Shown: piece after piece, positions 34,482 to 46,134 of the stretch
Layout of the letters: every line of letters starts with the position of its first letter
Numbering within the stretch: the stretch's first letter is position 1
From: Cervus elaphus
Taxonomy: Eukaryota > Chordata > Mammalia > Artiodactyla > Cervidae
Length of the DNA: 64,000 bases
Assembly (NCBI RefSeq): GCF_910594005.1
Contig: NC_057828.1
Coordinates: 12,350,235-12,414,234 of the forward strand
Direction: 5' to 3'
Program-made: the position numbers and the translations under genes
Notes under the pieces: generated by a model
Told to the model about the DNA's origin: nothing
Database searches by the model: none
The model's input: only the letters and a program-made list of their open reading frames with translations

Positions 34482-35021
34482 CCAGAGTTTGGTTAATGAG
34501 AGATTCTTGTCAGAAAGGTAAAGACCAATTTCATTCTGTGCTATTATCTCCTTATAAATGCAGTTTCTAATGATGTTCTCTCTTAAAATGTCAATTATTT
34601 GGACTATGATGAAATATGTAATATAAATTAATCACTATATTCTTCAGTCTGGCAGAAAAATAATAGTTGTTCATTCATTTTATCATGTGTTTTATTCTTC
34701 TTCACTCATTACAAGAATTTTGCATAGTTGGAATCAGCAAATAGGACTGTATTATCCTTCCAAAATACCATTTCACTTACATGAATATTGGTGTCCACAG
34801 GGTGGTGGTGGGGGGCAATACTTGTTATCACTAAGTGTGAGCTATTAAATATAACTCAGGTCAGCAAAGGTTAAGACACACACACATAAATTGAAATAAC
34901 TTAATGTATGAATATTGCAAGATTTAACCTTAACCATGTTAAAAAAAAAAATAGGTACTTGTAGTATGGCTATGAGAGACAAACAGTCAGTGATCCTTGG
35001 TATTGTAGAAACTATACCCCA
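34482..35021. other. unassigned sequence between L1 and the polypurine tract
   Basis: No gene is recognised. It includes a small G-rich run near 34800-34817, a short CA run near 34877-34887 and an A run near 34940-34951. Confidence 0.4.
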
Positions 35022-38000
35022 GTGAAGGAAAGGAGGGAAGGGGGAGAGAGAAAGAAATGAGAAAGAGGGGAGAGAGAGAAAGAGAAGACAGCATGAAAGA
35101 GAGAAAGAGTGAGAAAGGAACAGAGCAAGAGAGAAAGAGACAGTGAGAGAAAGAGAGACATAGAAAAAGAGGAGAGCAGGAAAGAAAGAGAGACAAAGAG
35201 AAAGAAGAAGACATAATGGAGAGAGAAAGAGAAACAGGGAGAGGGAAAGAAAGGGAAGAGAGACAGATGGACAGAGAGAAACAGAGACAGAGTAAGAGGG
35301 GAAGAGTCATTTAGAGAGAGGGCCGGAGACACAGAGAATGGGAGAGAGAGAGAGAGAGAGTGACAAAGACAGAGGCATAGAGAGGAGAGAGAGAGACAGA
35401 GCCAGGAAGAGGGGAGGGGAGAGAGAGAGAGAGAGAAAGAAAAAAAAATTTGGAGAGACAAAAGGCAGAGAGATAGACAGATAGATAGAGAGAAGCAGGG
35501 ATACAGAGGGAAACAGACAGATGGACAGAGTGAAGTAGAGGGAGACAGACAGACAGAGAAGCAGAGAGAAACAGAAAGGCAGAGGGGAAAGACAGAGAGA
35601 TGAAGAGGGGAGAGAGATGAGAGACAGAGAAGGAGAGAGACAGAAGGAGACAGACTGACAGATGGTAGACAAGACAGAGAGAGAGGGAGAGAAGGGGAGA
35701 TACAGTGAGAAAGAGGGAGAGTGGGGGCAGAGAGAAAAACAGGGGAGAGGAGCAAGAGACACACAGAGAGAGGGGGACAGAGGAAAACAGAGACAGAGGA
35801 AGAGATAGACGACAGAGAGAGACAGAGAACACAGAAGTGAGAGAAAGAGACGGAGAAGCAGAAGAAACTGACACAGAAACAGAGAGAAAGAGACAGTGAG
35901 AGAGAGAAGCAGACAGTTACAGAGAGAGGCGTACAGAGAGAACGAGGGAGGAGGACAGAAAGGAAACAGGGAAAGAGAAAGAGAGAAGAGGGGAGAGAGG
36001 TGAGAGAGAGGGAGAGTGAGAAAGAATAAGGGAAAGAGGGAGACAGAAATGACTGAGAAGGAGGGACAGAGAGTGACAGATACAGAGGAAAAGAGCAGAG
36101 AGAGCAGGGGAAACAGGGAAAGGAGAAAGGGAAAGAGCATGCCAGAGAGAAGGAGAGACAGACAGAGAGAGAAGGAGAGGAAAACAGGGAAACAGAGAGA
36201 GACAGAAGAACACAGAAGGGATTGACATCTGGAGCAGGACAGAGAAATTGAGAAAGACAGGAATGACAGAGAGAGAGAGAGAAACGGATGAACATACAGA
36301 GAGACAGAGAGAGAGCCAGAAAAAGAGAAGTAGAGATAGAAAGAGAGAGACACGTGAGAGTGATAGAGAGAGAAGGAGGGACAGAAACAGACAGACAGAC
36401 AGACACACAAAGAGGCAGAAAGAGAATGAAAGAGAGGAAAGTGAGAAAGAGACGCAGAGAGACTGGGACATAGTGAGAGACGGACAGAGAGCAAGACAGA
36501 GAAGGAGGGGCAGGAGAGCAAGAAAGAGAGATGGAACCAGAGAGAGACAGAGACAGAGAATTAGGCGTAGAGTGAAAGAGACAAAGAGAATGACATATAG
36601 AGAAAGAGAAGTAGAGACAGACATAGGAGATGAGAGAGAATAACAGAGGTGGCCACAGACATAAAGAGAGGAGGAGAGACAGAAAGAGAGAGAAATAGAG
36701 AAAGACACACAGAGAAGGAGAGGAATAGAGGGTGAAAGACTTACAGAGAAGGAAAGAGAAAGAGAGAAACAGAGAGACAGACAACCAGAGAAAGAGAGAG
36801 AAAACAAAATGGGGAGACAGAGAGAGACAGAGAACACAGAAGGAAAAGAGACATTTAGAGAGAGTGAGAGACAGTGATTGAGAGAGAGAGAAAGAGACAG
36901 TGAGACAGACACACACAGCGAGAAGCAGGGACAGGCATACAGAGTGAGTGAGAGGGAGAGAGAGACAGGGTGAGAAAAAGAAGTAGAGAAAGTCAGAAAC
37001 AGACTGGGAGAAAGAGAGGAGCAGAGACAGAGATATCAAGAGAAGATATCAAGATGAGACATCAAGAAGACAGAGACATCAAGAGAAAAGACATCAAAAG
37101 AAGAGACAAAGACACCAGGACATCTCTTGATCAAGAGATAGAGAGAGGTGTGAAGAAAGAGATCAATAAAGAGAGAAAGAGGCAGAGAGGGAGACATGGA
37201 GAGAGAGACACAGATACAGAATGAGAGATACAGAAAGAGACAGAGAAAAGGACCAACACAGAGCAAGAGAGGGATAGAGGGAGAGAGACAGAAGAAGAGA
37301 GTGACATAAAGAGGGGGTGGGGGGCAGAGAGAAAGAGACTGAGAAGAGGGAGGAGATGATAGAGAGGAAAGAGACACAGAGGAAGAACAAGAGACAGAAA
37401 TAGAGACAGAGAGATGGAGAGAGACAGAGGGATGTGGACAGAAAGAAACAGAGGGAGACAGTGAGAGAAACAGAGAGAGAAGGAGAGAAAGGGGAGAGAA
37501 AGGAAGATATAGAGAGAGTCAGAAGGAGACAGGGATAAAGAGAGACAGAAAGAGACATGGGGAAGGAGAGGAAGAGAGATAGAGATGAGGGAGAGACAGA
37601 GCAACCAACAGAGAGAGAAGTAGAGACAGAGAGAAAGTGAGAGAAAGAGAGGAACAGAGAAGGGGACAGAGAGGAAGAGGCAGAGAGGGATGGAGAGAGG
37701 AGACGAGACAGAGAAAGAAAGAGAGATGTAGAGAGGAGGACAGCCAGCCAGAGAAAGAAATAGATAGAGAAAGACACAGAGAAAAAGGAGAGAGAGAGCC
37801 AGAGACACAGACAGGCAGAGAGAAGTAGAGAGAGAGAGCCATGGAGAGGAGGAAAGGGGAGACAGAGAGCCAGAGAAAGAGACGGAGAGGAGGGAGACAA
37901 AGAGGGCCAGAAACAGAGCGAGAGACGCAGAGGAGCAGAGAGAGAAAAAGGAAAACAGGGAGAGACATTTAAAAAATGACAGAGAAAGAAACAGTGGGAC

Positions 38001-38722
38001 AGAGACAGACAGACATACTGAGAAACAGAGTGAGAAAAAGACATGAATAGAAAGAGAGAAGTGGGGTGGAAGAGAGATGTGAGAGCGACAGAGAGAACCA
38101 TAGAGAGGATAGACAGAAACAGTTACAGAGACACAGAGATAGACAAGAGAGGCAGAGAGAGAGAGAGAGAGATTATGAGACAGAATGAGAGAGAGGAGAG
38201 ACAGGAAGAGAAAAAGAGAGACAGAAAGAGACAGAGGGAGTGAGAGACATAGAGAGAGAGAGAGAGACAGTCAGACAGATGAAGAGAGAGATGGAGAAAG
38301 AAAGAAAGAGACAGATAAAGAGGGACGGAGAAAGGGGAAGAGATAGAGAACAGAGAGAAGCAGAGAGATAGAGAGAAATAACAAATGAGATAAAGAGCTA
38401 GAATTGACAGAGGCAGAGAGACAGGGACACAGATTTAAATAGAAGGAGGGAGAGGAGAGAGAGAGACAGAGGCAAAGAGAAAATGGAGCAAAAAAGGGAG
38501 AGCAGAGAGAAAGTGAGAGACAGAGACAGAGTCAGAGAGAGCTGACAGAAAAATGAGAAACCAACGGGTGAGATGACAGAGAAAGACGGAGAGAAGAGAG
38601 GAGACAGAAGAGATAAAGAAGTGGAGGGAGAAGCAGAGAGTGAGTTGAGAAAGGGGAATTGGTATAAAGAGGGAAAGAGAAAGAGGGAGACAGAGAGAAA
38701 GAGAAAGAAAGGAAGAAAAAAG
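35022..38722 (+). repeat. 3.7-kb polypurine (GA/GACA-rich) tract
   Basis: Almost only A and G on the + strand. In 60-base lines that I counted, 4 to 8 bases were C or T, so about 87-93% are purines. The common words are AGAGAGA, GAGACAGAGA and AGAAAGAGA, with no fixed long period by eye. C appears mainly in GACAGA, and T mainly in short GATAGA or GATGA interruptions. It is bounded sharply by ordinary sequence on both sides. No SINE, LINE or gene occurs in it. Long open frames on the minus strand (up to 675 codons, Ser/Leu/Cys/Phe-rich) arise because the pyrimidine strand rarely spells a stop codon. Confidence 0.95.
37030..37139 (+). repeat. ATCAAGAGA sub-array with a perfect 18-bp palindrome
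   Basis: Inside the polypurine tract, five units of the form (GA/AC)ATCAAGA recur at about 12-17 bp spacing (37035-37100). The patch ends in atctcttgatcaagagat (37122-37139), a perfect palindrome. Its left arm is the reverse complement of the recurring unit, so the strand bias switches locally here. Confidence 0.85.
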
Positions 38723-38782
38723 CCTGGACATGCTACCTCAAAATATGACACCATGGCAATTGAGTATTTGAGCTCTTTCCTT
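38723..38782. other. right flank of the polypurine tract
   Basis: Ordinary mixed-composition sequence; no element recognised. Confidence 0.4.
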
Positions 38783-38794
38783 CATTGGAGTATG

Positions 38795-39067
38795 CTGCTG
38801 CTCCTAAGTCACTTCAGTCGTGTCCGACTCTGTGCGACCCCATAGACGGCAGCCCACCAGGCTCCCCCGTCCCTGGGATTCTCCAGGCAAGAATCCAGGA
38901 GTGGGTTGCCATTTCCTTCTCCAATGCATGAAAGTGAAAAGTGAAAGTGAAGTCTTTCAGTCGTGTCTGACTCTTAGCGAACCCATGGACTGCAGCCCAC
39001 CAATCTCCTCCATCCATGGGATTTTCCAGGCAGGAGTACTGGAGTGGGGTGCCATTGCCTTCTCCGT
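38795..39067 (-). repeat. Bov-A2 SINE, antisense, complete, with target duplication
   Basis: Two reversed Bov-A units are joined by the spacer 'gaaagtgaaaagtgaaagtg'. The first starts 'ctgctgctcctaagtcactt' and the second has 'cagtcgtgtctgactcttag'. Flanking repeats cattggagtatg (38783-38794) and cactggagtatg (39068-39079) differ at one base. Confidence 0.95.
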
Positions 39068-39290
39068 CACTGGAGTATGACTGCTTTACAACGTGGTGTT
39101 AGTTTCTGCCCTACCGCAATGTGAATCAGTCATAATGTTATATATATATCTGTCCTTCCTGATCCTCTCCCCCCCATCTTGGTCACCATAGAGCACCGAG
39201 CTGAGCTCCCTGTGTAGTACAGTAGGTTCCCTCTAGCTATCTATTTTACACATGGTCATATATGCACATATATATGTATACATGTCAATG
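39068..39290 (-). mobile_element. L1 3' UTR fragment, antisense
   Basis: Reversed L1 3' UTR: 'gctttacaacgtggtgttag' near 39083, 'tagagcaccgagctgagctc' near 39190, 'ctagctatctattttacaca' near 39233. About 220 bp. The Bov-A2 target duplication matches L1-type sequence, so the SINE lies at the edge of this L1. Confidence 0.8.
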
Positions 39291-39385
39291 CTGCTCTAAG
39301 CAACTGAGTATTTTAAGTGGAAGCACTTTGAGAGAAGAGCAGGAAGATCACCCAGTGCTCCCCTCCCCCGCCTTCCCTGAAGTGC

Positions 39386-39592
39386 AAAAGTGTCAGTCAC
39401 TCAGTCATGTCTGACTCTCTGTGACCCCGTGGACTGTAGCCCTCCAGGCTCCTCTGTCCATGGGATTCTCCAGGTAAGAATTCTGGAGTGGGTTGCCATA
39501 TCCATCTCCAGGGGATCTTCCCCACCCAGGGATCGAACCTGGGTCTACTGCATTGTAGGCAGGTTGTTTACCATCTGAGCCACCAGGAAAGC
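39386..39592 (-). repeat. Bov-tA SINE, antisense
   Basis: Complete reversed copy, from 'gtcagtcactcagtcatgtc' to 'gagccaccaggaaagc', with 'gggatcgaacctgggtctac' as the reversed box B region of the tRNA-like head. It is close to the family consensus, so probably young. Confidence 0.94.
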
Positions 39593-41639
39593 AGGCCATA
39601 AACCCTCATAAAAGAGGTGCCCTCCCTAGATCCAGACCCCTACCCCAAAAAATCCTTTTCTTCAAAGACAAAGGGACTCTAAGAAGAATCCTAACAAAGA
39701 GCCCAGCTCTATGGTGATCTAGACAGATAGGACTGAGTTTCCTTGTTTCCTGCAATTACCTCGTACTGTCTGACTTATCCTATGTCTCCATTAATCCATC
39801 AAACCTGTAGATCTGTTAATTCAGGTTTTTGCTTGCTTATGTTTTCGTCCATGTCACAGGAAAATTATATTAAATACATTTCTATGTTTTTTCTTTTATT
39901 AATCTGTTTTTCTCACTTTTAATTTTCAGACCCAGCCAAGGACTTTATGAAGTCAGGAAAATCCTTCTCACCTGAAAACTAGGGTAAAAGTTTTTCTTCT
40001 GTTGTTGCATAAACATGATGTGAGATGGATGCATGACACTAATAAAATAATGAACCACAGACTTAATTTTTTGTAAAAACATGGTGCTTTCCACAGATTG
40101 TAGTAAACTGTCTTTTCTTCCCAGTACATTTATCTTGTTCTTGTTGTTGTAGTTGTTTTATCTGATTGAGGCCATTATTAATGGAGAGAGAATTTATTGA
40201 CGTTACCATTGTGGCTTTTGCAAAGAAGGTTTCCTATTTCTTTCAGTTTTGCTACTTTATTTTTCCTTAAATTTTCAATTCTATTGGTCTCAAGTTATTT
40301 ATCACACACTTATAGCTTTTTTAAAATTTCAATATATAATAATTTAAAAAATTAAATATCTAAAGCTATTTATTTGTTAGTTCTAGGTTATTTCTTTGAA
40401 CCTACTTGACAAAGCTAGGCTTTTTTTAATGTTTTTTTTTTCCTATAATTGCTTTTCAGTTTCATTAAAAAATATGTTTGTTTGGTTTTTAATTTTATCA
40501 GTTTACTAGCTCATATATTTATTTAATTCCTTTAGTTTTAATTTTTTTTTTTTTGGTTGACAGTTCAGTACATTGCTTTCCAATCATTTTCAGACTAACT
40601 AATTATGTTATAAATTTCTAAGAAGGCCATAAATTACCTAGTGGCTACAGTATTGTTAAAATCAATGTTTTTTACATGGTGCATTTTCATTACTTTTTCA
40701 ATTTCATTACTTTTATCAGAATAATATGGAGTCTACATTATACTCCTCTGAAAACTTTTTACATTCAATTCTGTCATATTTTGCTACCAGGTTAATAATG
40801 TGACATAATTGAAATAATGTGTATTTTAATTTGTTTTCTACCAATCAGTCTCCAACATTTCTCTAGTATTTGTTACTAATGATTATGAAAATGCACCATA
40901 TTTTATGTGAAAATGTAGTTTTGCACTATATCTTCCTATACTTTATGAAGAAAAATTACATGTTTTAGCATATATTTTCATATCGTAAGTGAAAATTACA
41001 GTTATCACATTAAATAGGTCTGTGTGTTTTGTGTGTTCATTTTGACAGCACTTACTTTGTATTAGAATTATAATTTACTCATTTCTTACAAACATGATAA
41101 TCCTTTGTACTTAATACATGTATAGTAAAAAAAACTGAGTATATGAACCATGCTAATGGTCCTTTTGTTTTCTTCAAACAAGAAGTTTGCTAATTTACTA
41201 TTACATAGGAAATTACCTTTTATGTATGAACTAATAGCATTCTCTCAATTTACTTTCAACAATCTACCCCCCAAGTTTAAGACAATTGGTTTTGTCAGTT
41301 TGAATAGTTTACCACTTATCCATATCCACTTCCTCAAATCTATGTTCTTCTGTGAAAAGCTATTTTCTACATTCTAACTTGGCAATGACACAGCCTCAGT
41401 TCATTTAAGTACATGAGTATTATTCATTCATCAAGCATGTCCCTCCTTCTAGAATTGTGCTTTGAGAAGCAACGTTTCAAAGTTGGTTCATAGGCTGTGT
41501 TCCAGGACTCCTTTTCAGTTAACATAAATAGAGTTGAAGTCAGCTGGTGAGGAAAAAAAGAAATTTCCAAACTAAGCATATATGCAAAAAGGCAATCCTT
41601 GCCACATATACAGACACATTTTAAAAATGACTCCCTCAA
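39593..41639. other. unassigned AT-rich sequence
   Basis: About 2 kb with long T-rich runs (for example 40430-40441 and 40542-40554) and no recognised gene. It may contain very old antisense L1, but I could not anchor any family phrase. Confidence 0.4.
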
Positions 41640-42383
41640 TATAAATTGGTGCAGCCACTATGGAAAATAGTGTGGAGGTTCCTTACAAAACTAAAAAGAG
41701 AGTTTCCGTATGATACTGCAATCCCACTCCTGGGTATACATCCAGAAAAAAACTCTAACTTGAAAAAGTACATGCCCTTGAATATTTTTAGCAGCACTAT
41801 TTCCAATAGGCCAGACACAGAAGCCACCTAACTATCGATCAACAGATGAATAGCTGAAGAAGACGTGGTACATATATACGCAACAGGATGTTATTCATCC
41901 ATAACAAAGAATAAAATAATGCCATTTGCAGCAACACGGATGAATATAGAGATTATCATACTAAGTGAAGTAGGTCAGATAAAGACAGATATCATATGAT
42001 ATCACTTACATGTGGGATCTAAAATATGATATGAATACATTTATTTACAAAACAGGAATAGACTCATAGAGATAGAAAACACAATTATGGTTACCATAGG
42101 GGAAAGTAGGGGAAGGGATAAATTAGAAATTTGGGGTTAATAGATATTAATATAAACTACTATATATGAAATAGATAATGAAAAAGGACCTTTTTTATAT
42201 CACAGGGAACTAAATTTAATTTCTTGTAATAACCTATAATAAAGAATGTGAAAAGAAAAAATATATATGCATAAATGTATGTGTACATATATACACATAC
42301 ATATAAAGTTGAATCACTTTATTGGAAACTAGAAACTAAAATAGCAGTGTAAATTAACTATACTTCAATTAAAAAAAAAAAAA
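41640..42383 (+). mobile_element. old L1 3' end, sense
   Basis: Sense L1 from the end of ORF2 ('ggtgcagccactatggaaaa' at 41648, 'actcctgggtatacatccag' near 41726) through the 3' UTR to a poly-A run at about 42370-42383. It has many small indels. No target duplication was found. Confidence 0.85.
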
Positions 42384-42597
42384 ACCCTTCAAAGGAAAAG
42401 AGTAAAAGACTTTCATAAATTATGGTACATCAAAATTTGCAGCACTATTTTTTTCTTCTACACTTTACCTTTTTTGTAACTGTCACTAAATTTGTTTCTT
42501 CAATTTCTACTTTATTCAGATATAACAAAATAAAGAAGCTATGTCACTGAAAGCAATATTAAGAGGAGGTTTAAGGATACACGTGTGTCTGTGTTCA
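42384..42597. other. unassigned AT-rich sequence
   Basis: No gene or known repeat is recognised. Confidence 0.4.
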
Positions 42598-42808
42598 TGC
42601 TTGGCTGCTAACTTGTGTCTAGCTCTCTGAGACCCCATGAACTGCAGCATGCCAGGCTCCTCTGGCCATGGGATTTCCCCAGATTGAATGCTGGAATGGG
42701 TAGCTGTTTCTGCCTGCAAGGGATCTTCCTGACACAGGGATTGAACCTGTTTCTCCTGCATTGCAGGTGGATTCTTTACCATTGCTCTGAGCCACCTGGC
42801 AAGCCCCG
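42598..42808 (-). repeat. Bov-tA SINE, antisense
   Basis: Reversed copy with the tail 'aacttgtgtctagctctctg', the middle 'ggatcttcctgacacaggga' and the head 'gagccacctggcaagcccc'. It is diverged but complete. Confidence 0.92.
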
Positions 42809-43104
42809 TTTTGAGAATCCACATCATTAGGTAAATAATACAGAGTGATATTGAAGCTTTAAAACTGAAGCCTTGCTTGCCCTTGTGGAAAGAGATACTT
42901 GAAAGGATGTGCTTTTTTTTTTTTTTTCCACATTAGAGGAATTTGCTTTTATTATTTCCATCCCTCTTTCAACCTAAATCTCAAAAAATCTATACTTTTT
43001 CAGAAACTGTAAACTCCTTTTGTAACTACTCTATGGACTGAAGTGTTTCCTAGTCAACAGTTATTACACTTATTTTCTGCTTCATTGGCTTCTAGGAAAA
43101 TATA
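42809..43104. other. unassigned sequence
   Basis: No gene recognised; a T run lies at about 42913-42928. Confidence 0.4.
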
Positions 43105-43530
43105 ATGACATTTTTCAAAGACATTTCTCCAAAGAAGACATACAGATGACCAACAGGTATATGAAAAGATGCTCAACAATACTAATAAATAGAGAAATGC
43201 AAATCAAAACTACAATGAGATATCACCTCACACTGGTCAGAATGTCCATCATCAAAAAGTCTACAAACAATAAATGTTGGAGAAGACGTGGAGAAAAGGG
43301 CACTATCCTGCACAGTTGGTGGGAATGTAAATTGGTATAGTTACTATGGAGAACACTATGGAGGTTCCTTTAAAAAAAAAAAAAAATAAAGCCGCCATAT
43401 GATTCAGCAATTCTGGGTATATATCTAGAGGACATTCTAATTCTAAAAGATACATGCACCATAATTTTCACAACAGCACTACTTCCAATAGTCAAGACAC
43501 GGAAGCAACCTAAAAGTAAATGCCATGAAT
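43105..43530 (+). mobile_element. L1 ORF2 C-terminal fragment, sense
   Basis: Sense L1 sequence: 'acatttctccaaagaagaca' at 43121, 'caaatcaaaactacaatgag', 'ggtgggaatgtaaattggta'. A 64-codon frame (43146-43340) reads 'NKCWRRRGEKGTI', the Cys-rich block with a Cys-to-Arg change. The fragment stops at an internal L1 position and has no poly-A. An A run at 43373-43386 sits inside it. Confidence 0.85.
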
Positions 43531-46023
43531 CTGGATTGGAAATTGCCGAAAAAGACTGAGAGGGATTTGTAATGGCTCCTGGAATACTGGAGTGAAGAGT
43601 TGGGTAGATTGTTTTGGTTCAGCTGCAGAAGAATTGTGGCAAGGAGCAAGTTATGGGGTGGAAAATCATCATGCACTTCACATTAGCAATAAATGGAAGA
43701 TTTAACTGTTGATCTTGATGTTGATTATAATATTTTGATTAGTTCAAAAGACATTGCCTGAATTTTGGGGTCATTAGTTTCTATTCTAAATAGTCATAGT
43801 ACTTTTTTTTTCACTCTGAAACATCTATGTCACTAATTATGGATGAACATGGTAGTGACTGTTGGTTAATAAAGGAAAGGTAGGGAGGGGACATGAGAAT
43901 AATTACAAAATACAATGCAGTTCAAGAGAGATTATATAATAACAAATAGTTCTATCAGGGAGAATGGAAGCAGCATTAGAAGAAAGGTGAACGGAGGCTG
44001 GATCCAGTGAACATAGATTTTAAAAGACAAGTGTAGACACATACATAATGAGATATATAACCAAGGAAATAGTAAGATTACATAGATAAACGCCAGTATT
44101 AACAGGCAGAATTCTAAAGTGATCATATCTTTGTAATGTCTTTACCCCTTCAAGATAGCTGAGAAGGATAGATGATCCATATTTTTAGAAAAACAGTTAA
44201 ACAGAGGACAGAAAGGACTGTTCAGTTTGCATAATGCTTACCTCCTTCCATAAAAGAAAACCAAACTGCTCAAGAAGGTAAAAAGTTGTTAACAACAACA
44301 AGAAAAGGAACATGAGGAAAATTCTATATGGACAAGCAGCCATGCCTTAGACAGAATCTGTGTAAATATCAGGAGCTGGCAATGATTCTTGGTTCTTTAA
44401 TATTAATGACAGCAATCAGCCTTAATAAAACTGAAGTTAGGTACTATTTCTCTAGTTTATAATGAAATACCTGGCAATTTTAGAAATTTATACTAGAAAG
44501 ATCTAGAATACTCAGGGTTTAGATTTAGTTCTATGTGTATGATAAAATCCTAGCCGCTTCAGCCCTTGTTGTATGATGGGAAGGAGGCCGGGACTACTTA
44601 GACATCTTTAAATTTAAAAGAAAAAAGCCCAGAAAAAAATACATAAAATATTTGGTGAGGCTAAACAAAACTGAACACATGCAGAGTTTTGTATCGCCTT
44701 ATAACAATTAGGTATGTGATTAAAATTATTGACTTTTTGATGACATGCTAAAGAACAATATGCCAACATTGTAAAGATAATCTGTGTAAGAAAATTAACA
44801 CATATTTTAATGTTATTTATGTACATCGATAACACAGCTTTTAGAACAGGAAATATATAAAAGCTTTGATATGAAAATGTAAAAATTCATTTCATTTAAT
44901 TATTCTGCATTTGACAATGTAATTCTAAGAGAAGTGATCCCTATAAACATTTCATGTTAGATTACTGCATTGCCAGTAGTATAAAACAAATGATTAAGCT
45001 AAATAAATTATTTACTGAATGAATTTGCAGTATTTCTTGGAGACCAAACGAAGTCACACAGGTAGACCTCTAGAAGGATGAGAGCCAGGCAAGATGGAAA
45101 TCTAGAAACCCACAGTAGTGGAAGACTATGGGATACCTTCTTAAAAGATGCAATTCTGTTTCCAGTACTGTATCGCTTGCATTATTCAGACCTTAGGAGG
45201 ACTTAGTTTGGTAACATTCCCATTTGCCATCCTTGGGCCATTGGAGGAAAAGTTGCTTTGAAAGAGTCTCACCAAGAATGTTTATAATGGGGTTGGGCAG
45301 TTTTTCAAAGAACAGAAGGAGAATAGAAAATAGGAAAATTTCAAAATGCCCAGTATATTTGATGGACTTTGGCATAAAATTCAATAAGATGAACTTGCAC
45401 AATGCTTTGAAAATGTATACTTTAAATTCAAATGCTATACATTATTAAAGACAAAATGAGTCAAATATTTTAAAATATTTCTGATTCTAATTCTAGATGT
45501 TTAATTTTTGTCATAAAATTTTATTTTCACCCCAATAACATAGTTTTAAATAAAAGTTATTTTACAAAAAATGTATCAGAATCTCCTTTTAGATCTGTAT
45601 GTTTCAAATTTGGAAGATTCTCATTCCAAACTCTGCCCAAAATTGGCAGTTTTCCCTATCACTTTTAACCTGTTCTGCTACTAATATGACTTTTAAAAAG
45701 AATGAGCATTTGGAAAGCACATCTGTCCTTGAAGTTGCTTGAAAATGACATTAAAAATGTCAACTTCCTTGTCAACTGTAAGACAAATAGTGTCTGTCAC
45801 TGAGTATTTCTCTGAAGACTTCCCATTACATCAACAGTCTCAAAATGTTTACATTAATTCATATGCTGATTTTCATCATATGGTATAAAATCCTTCAGAG
45901 AAAATTTATCTTATTTCCTCTGTGCACAAAATCTAAGGAAACTAAAGTCCCCTGATTTTGTCTCATGATACCAAGTAATCAGTTTTCCATGTACTTAAAT
46001 ATTTAACAATTAAAATATGTTGC
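43531..46023. other. unassigned AT-rich sequence
   Basis: 2.5 kb without a recognised gene, SINE or LINE. Frames are short and carry no recognised domain. This is one of the longest repeat-free stretches in the window. Confidence 0.45.
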
Positions 46024-46134
46024 TAGAGTGGGTAGCCATTCTCTTCGCCAGAAGATCTTCCTGATGCAGGGATCACACCCAAATCTCCTGTCTTGCAGGT
46101 GGATTCTTTGCCATCTGAGCCACCAGGGAAATCC
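46024..46134 (-). repeat. Bov-tA SINE fragment, antisense
   Basis: Only the tRNA-like head half remains, reversed: 'agatcttcctgatgcaggga', 'tcttgcaggtggattctttg', 'gagccaccagggaaatcct'. The Bov-A half is missing. Confidence 0.88.

Noticed and set aside
36248..36643. 131-codon Arg/Glu/Lys-rich frame on the plus strand
   Set aside because: Same composition effect of GA-rich DNA; no domain and no conserved start context.
35012..37039. 675-codon minus-strand frame as a protein-coding gene
   Set aside because: Low-complexity product with several overlapping open frames. It is explained by the absence of stop codons on the pyrimidine strand.
35022..38722. CRISPR-like array in the repetitive tract
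   Set aside because: There are no constant repeats with unique spacers, and the rest of the window is vertebrate DNA.
39405..39599. Functional tRNA gene in SINE heads (here and at the other Bov-tA copies)
   Set aside because: These are tRNA-like SINE heads with degenerate arms and a SINE body attached; no free-standing cloverleaf was found.
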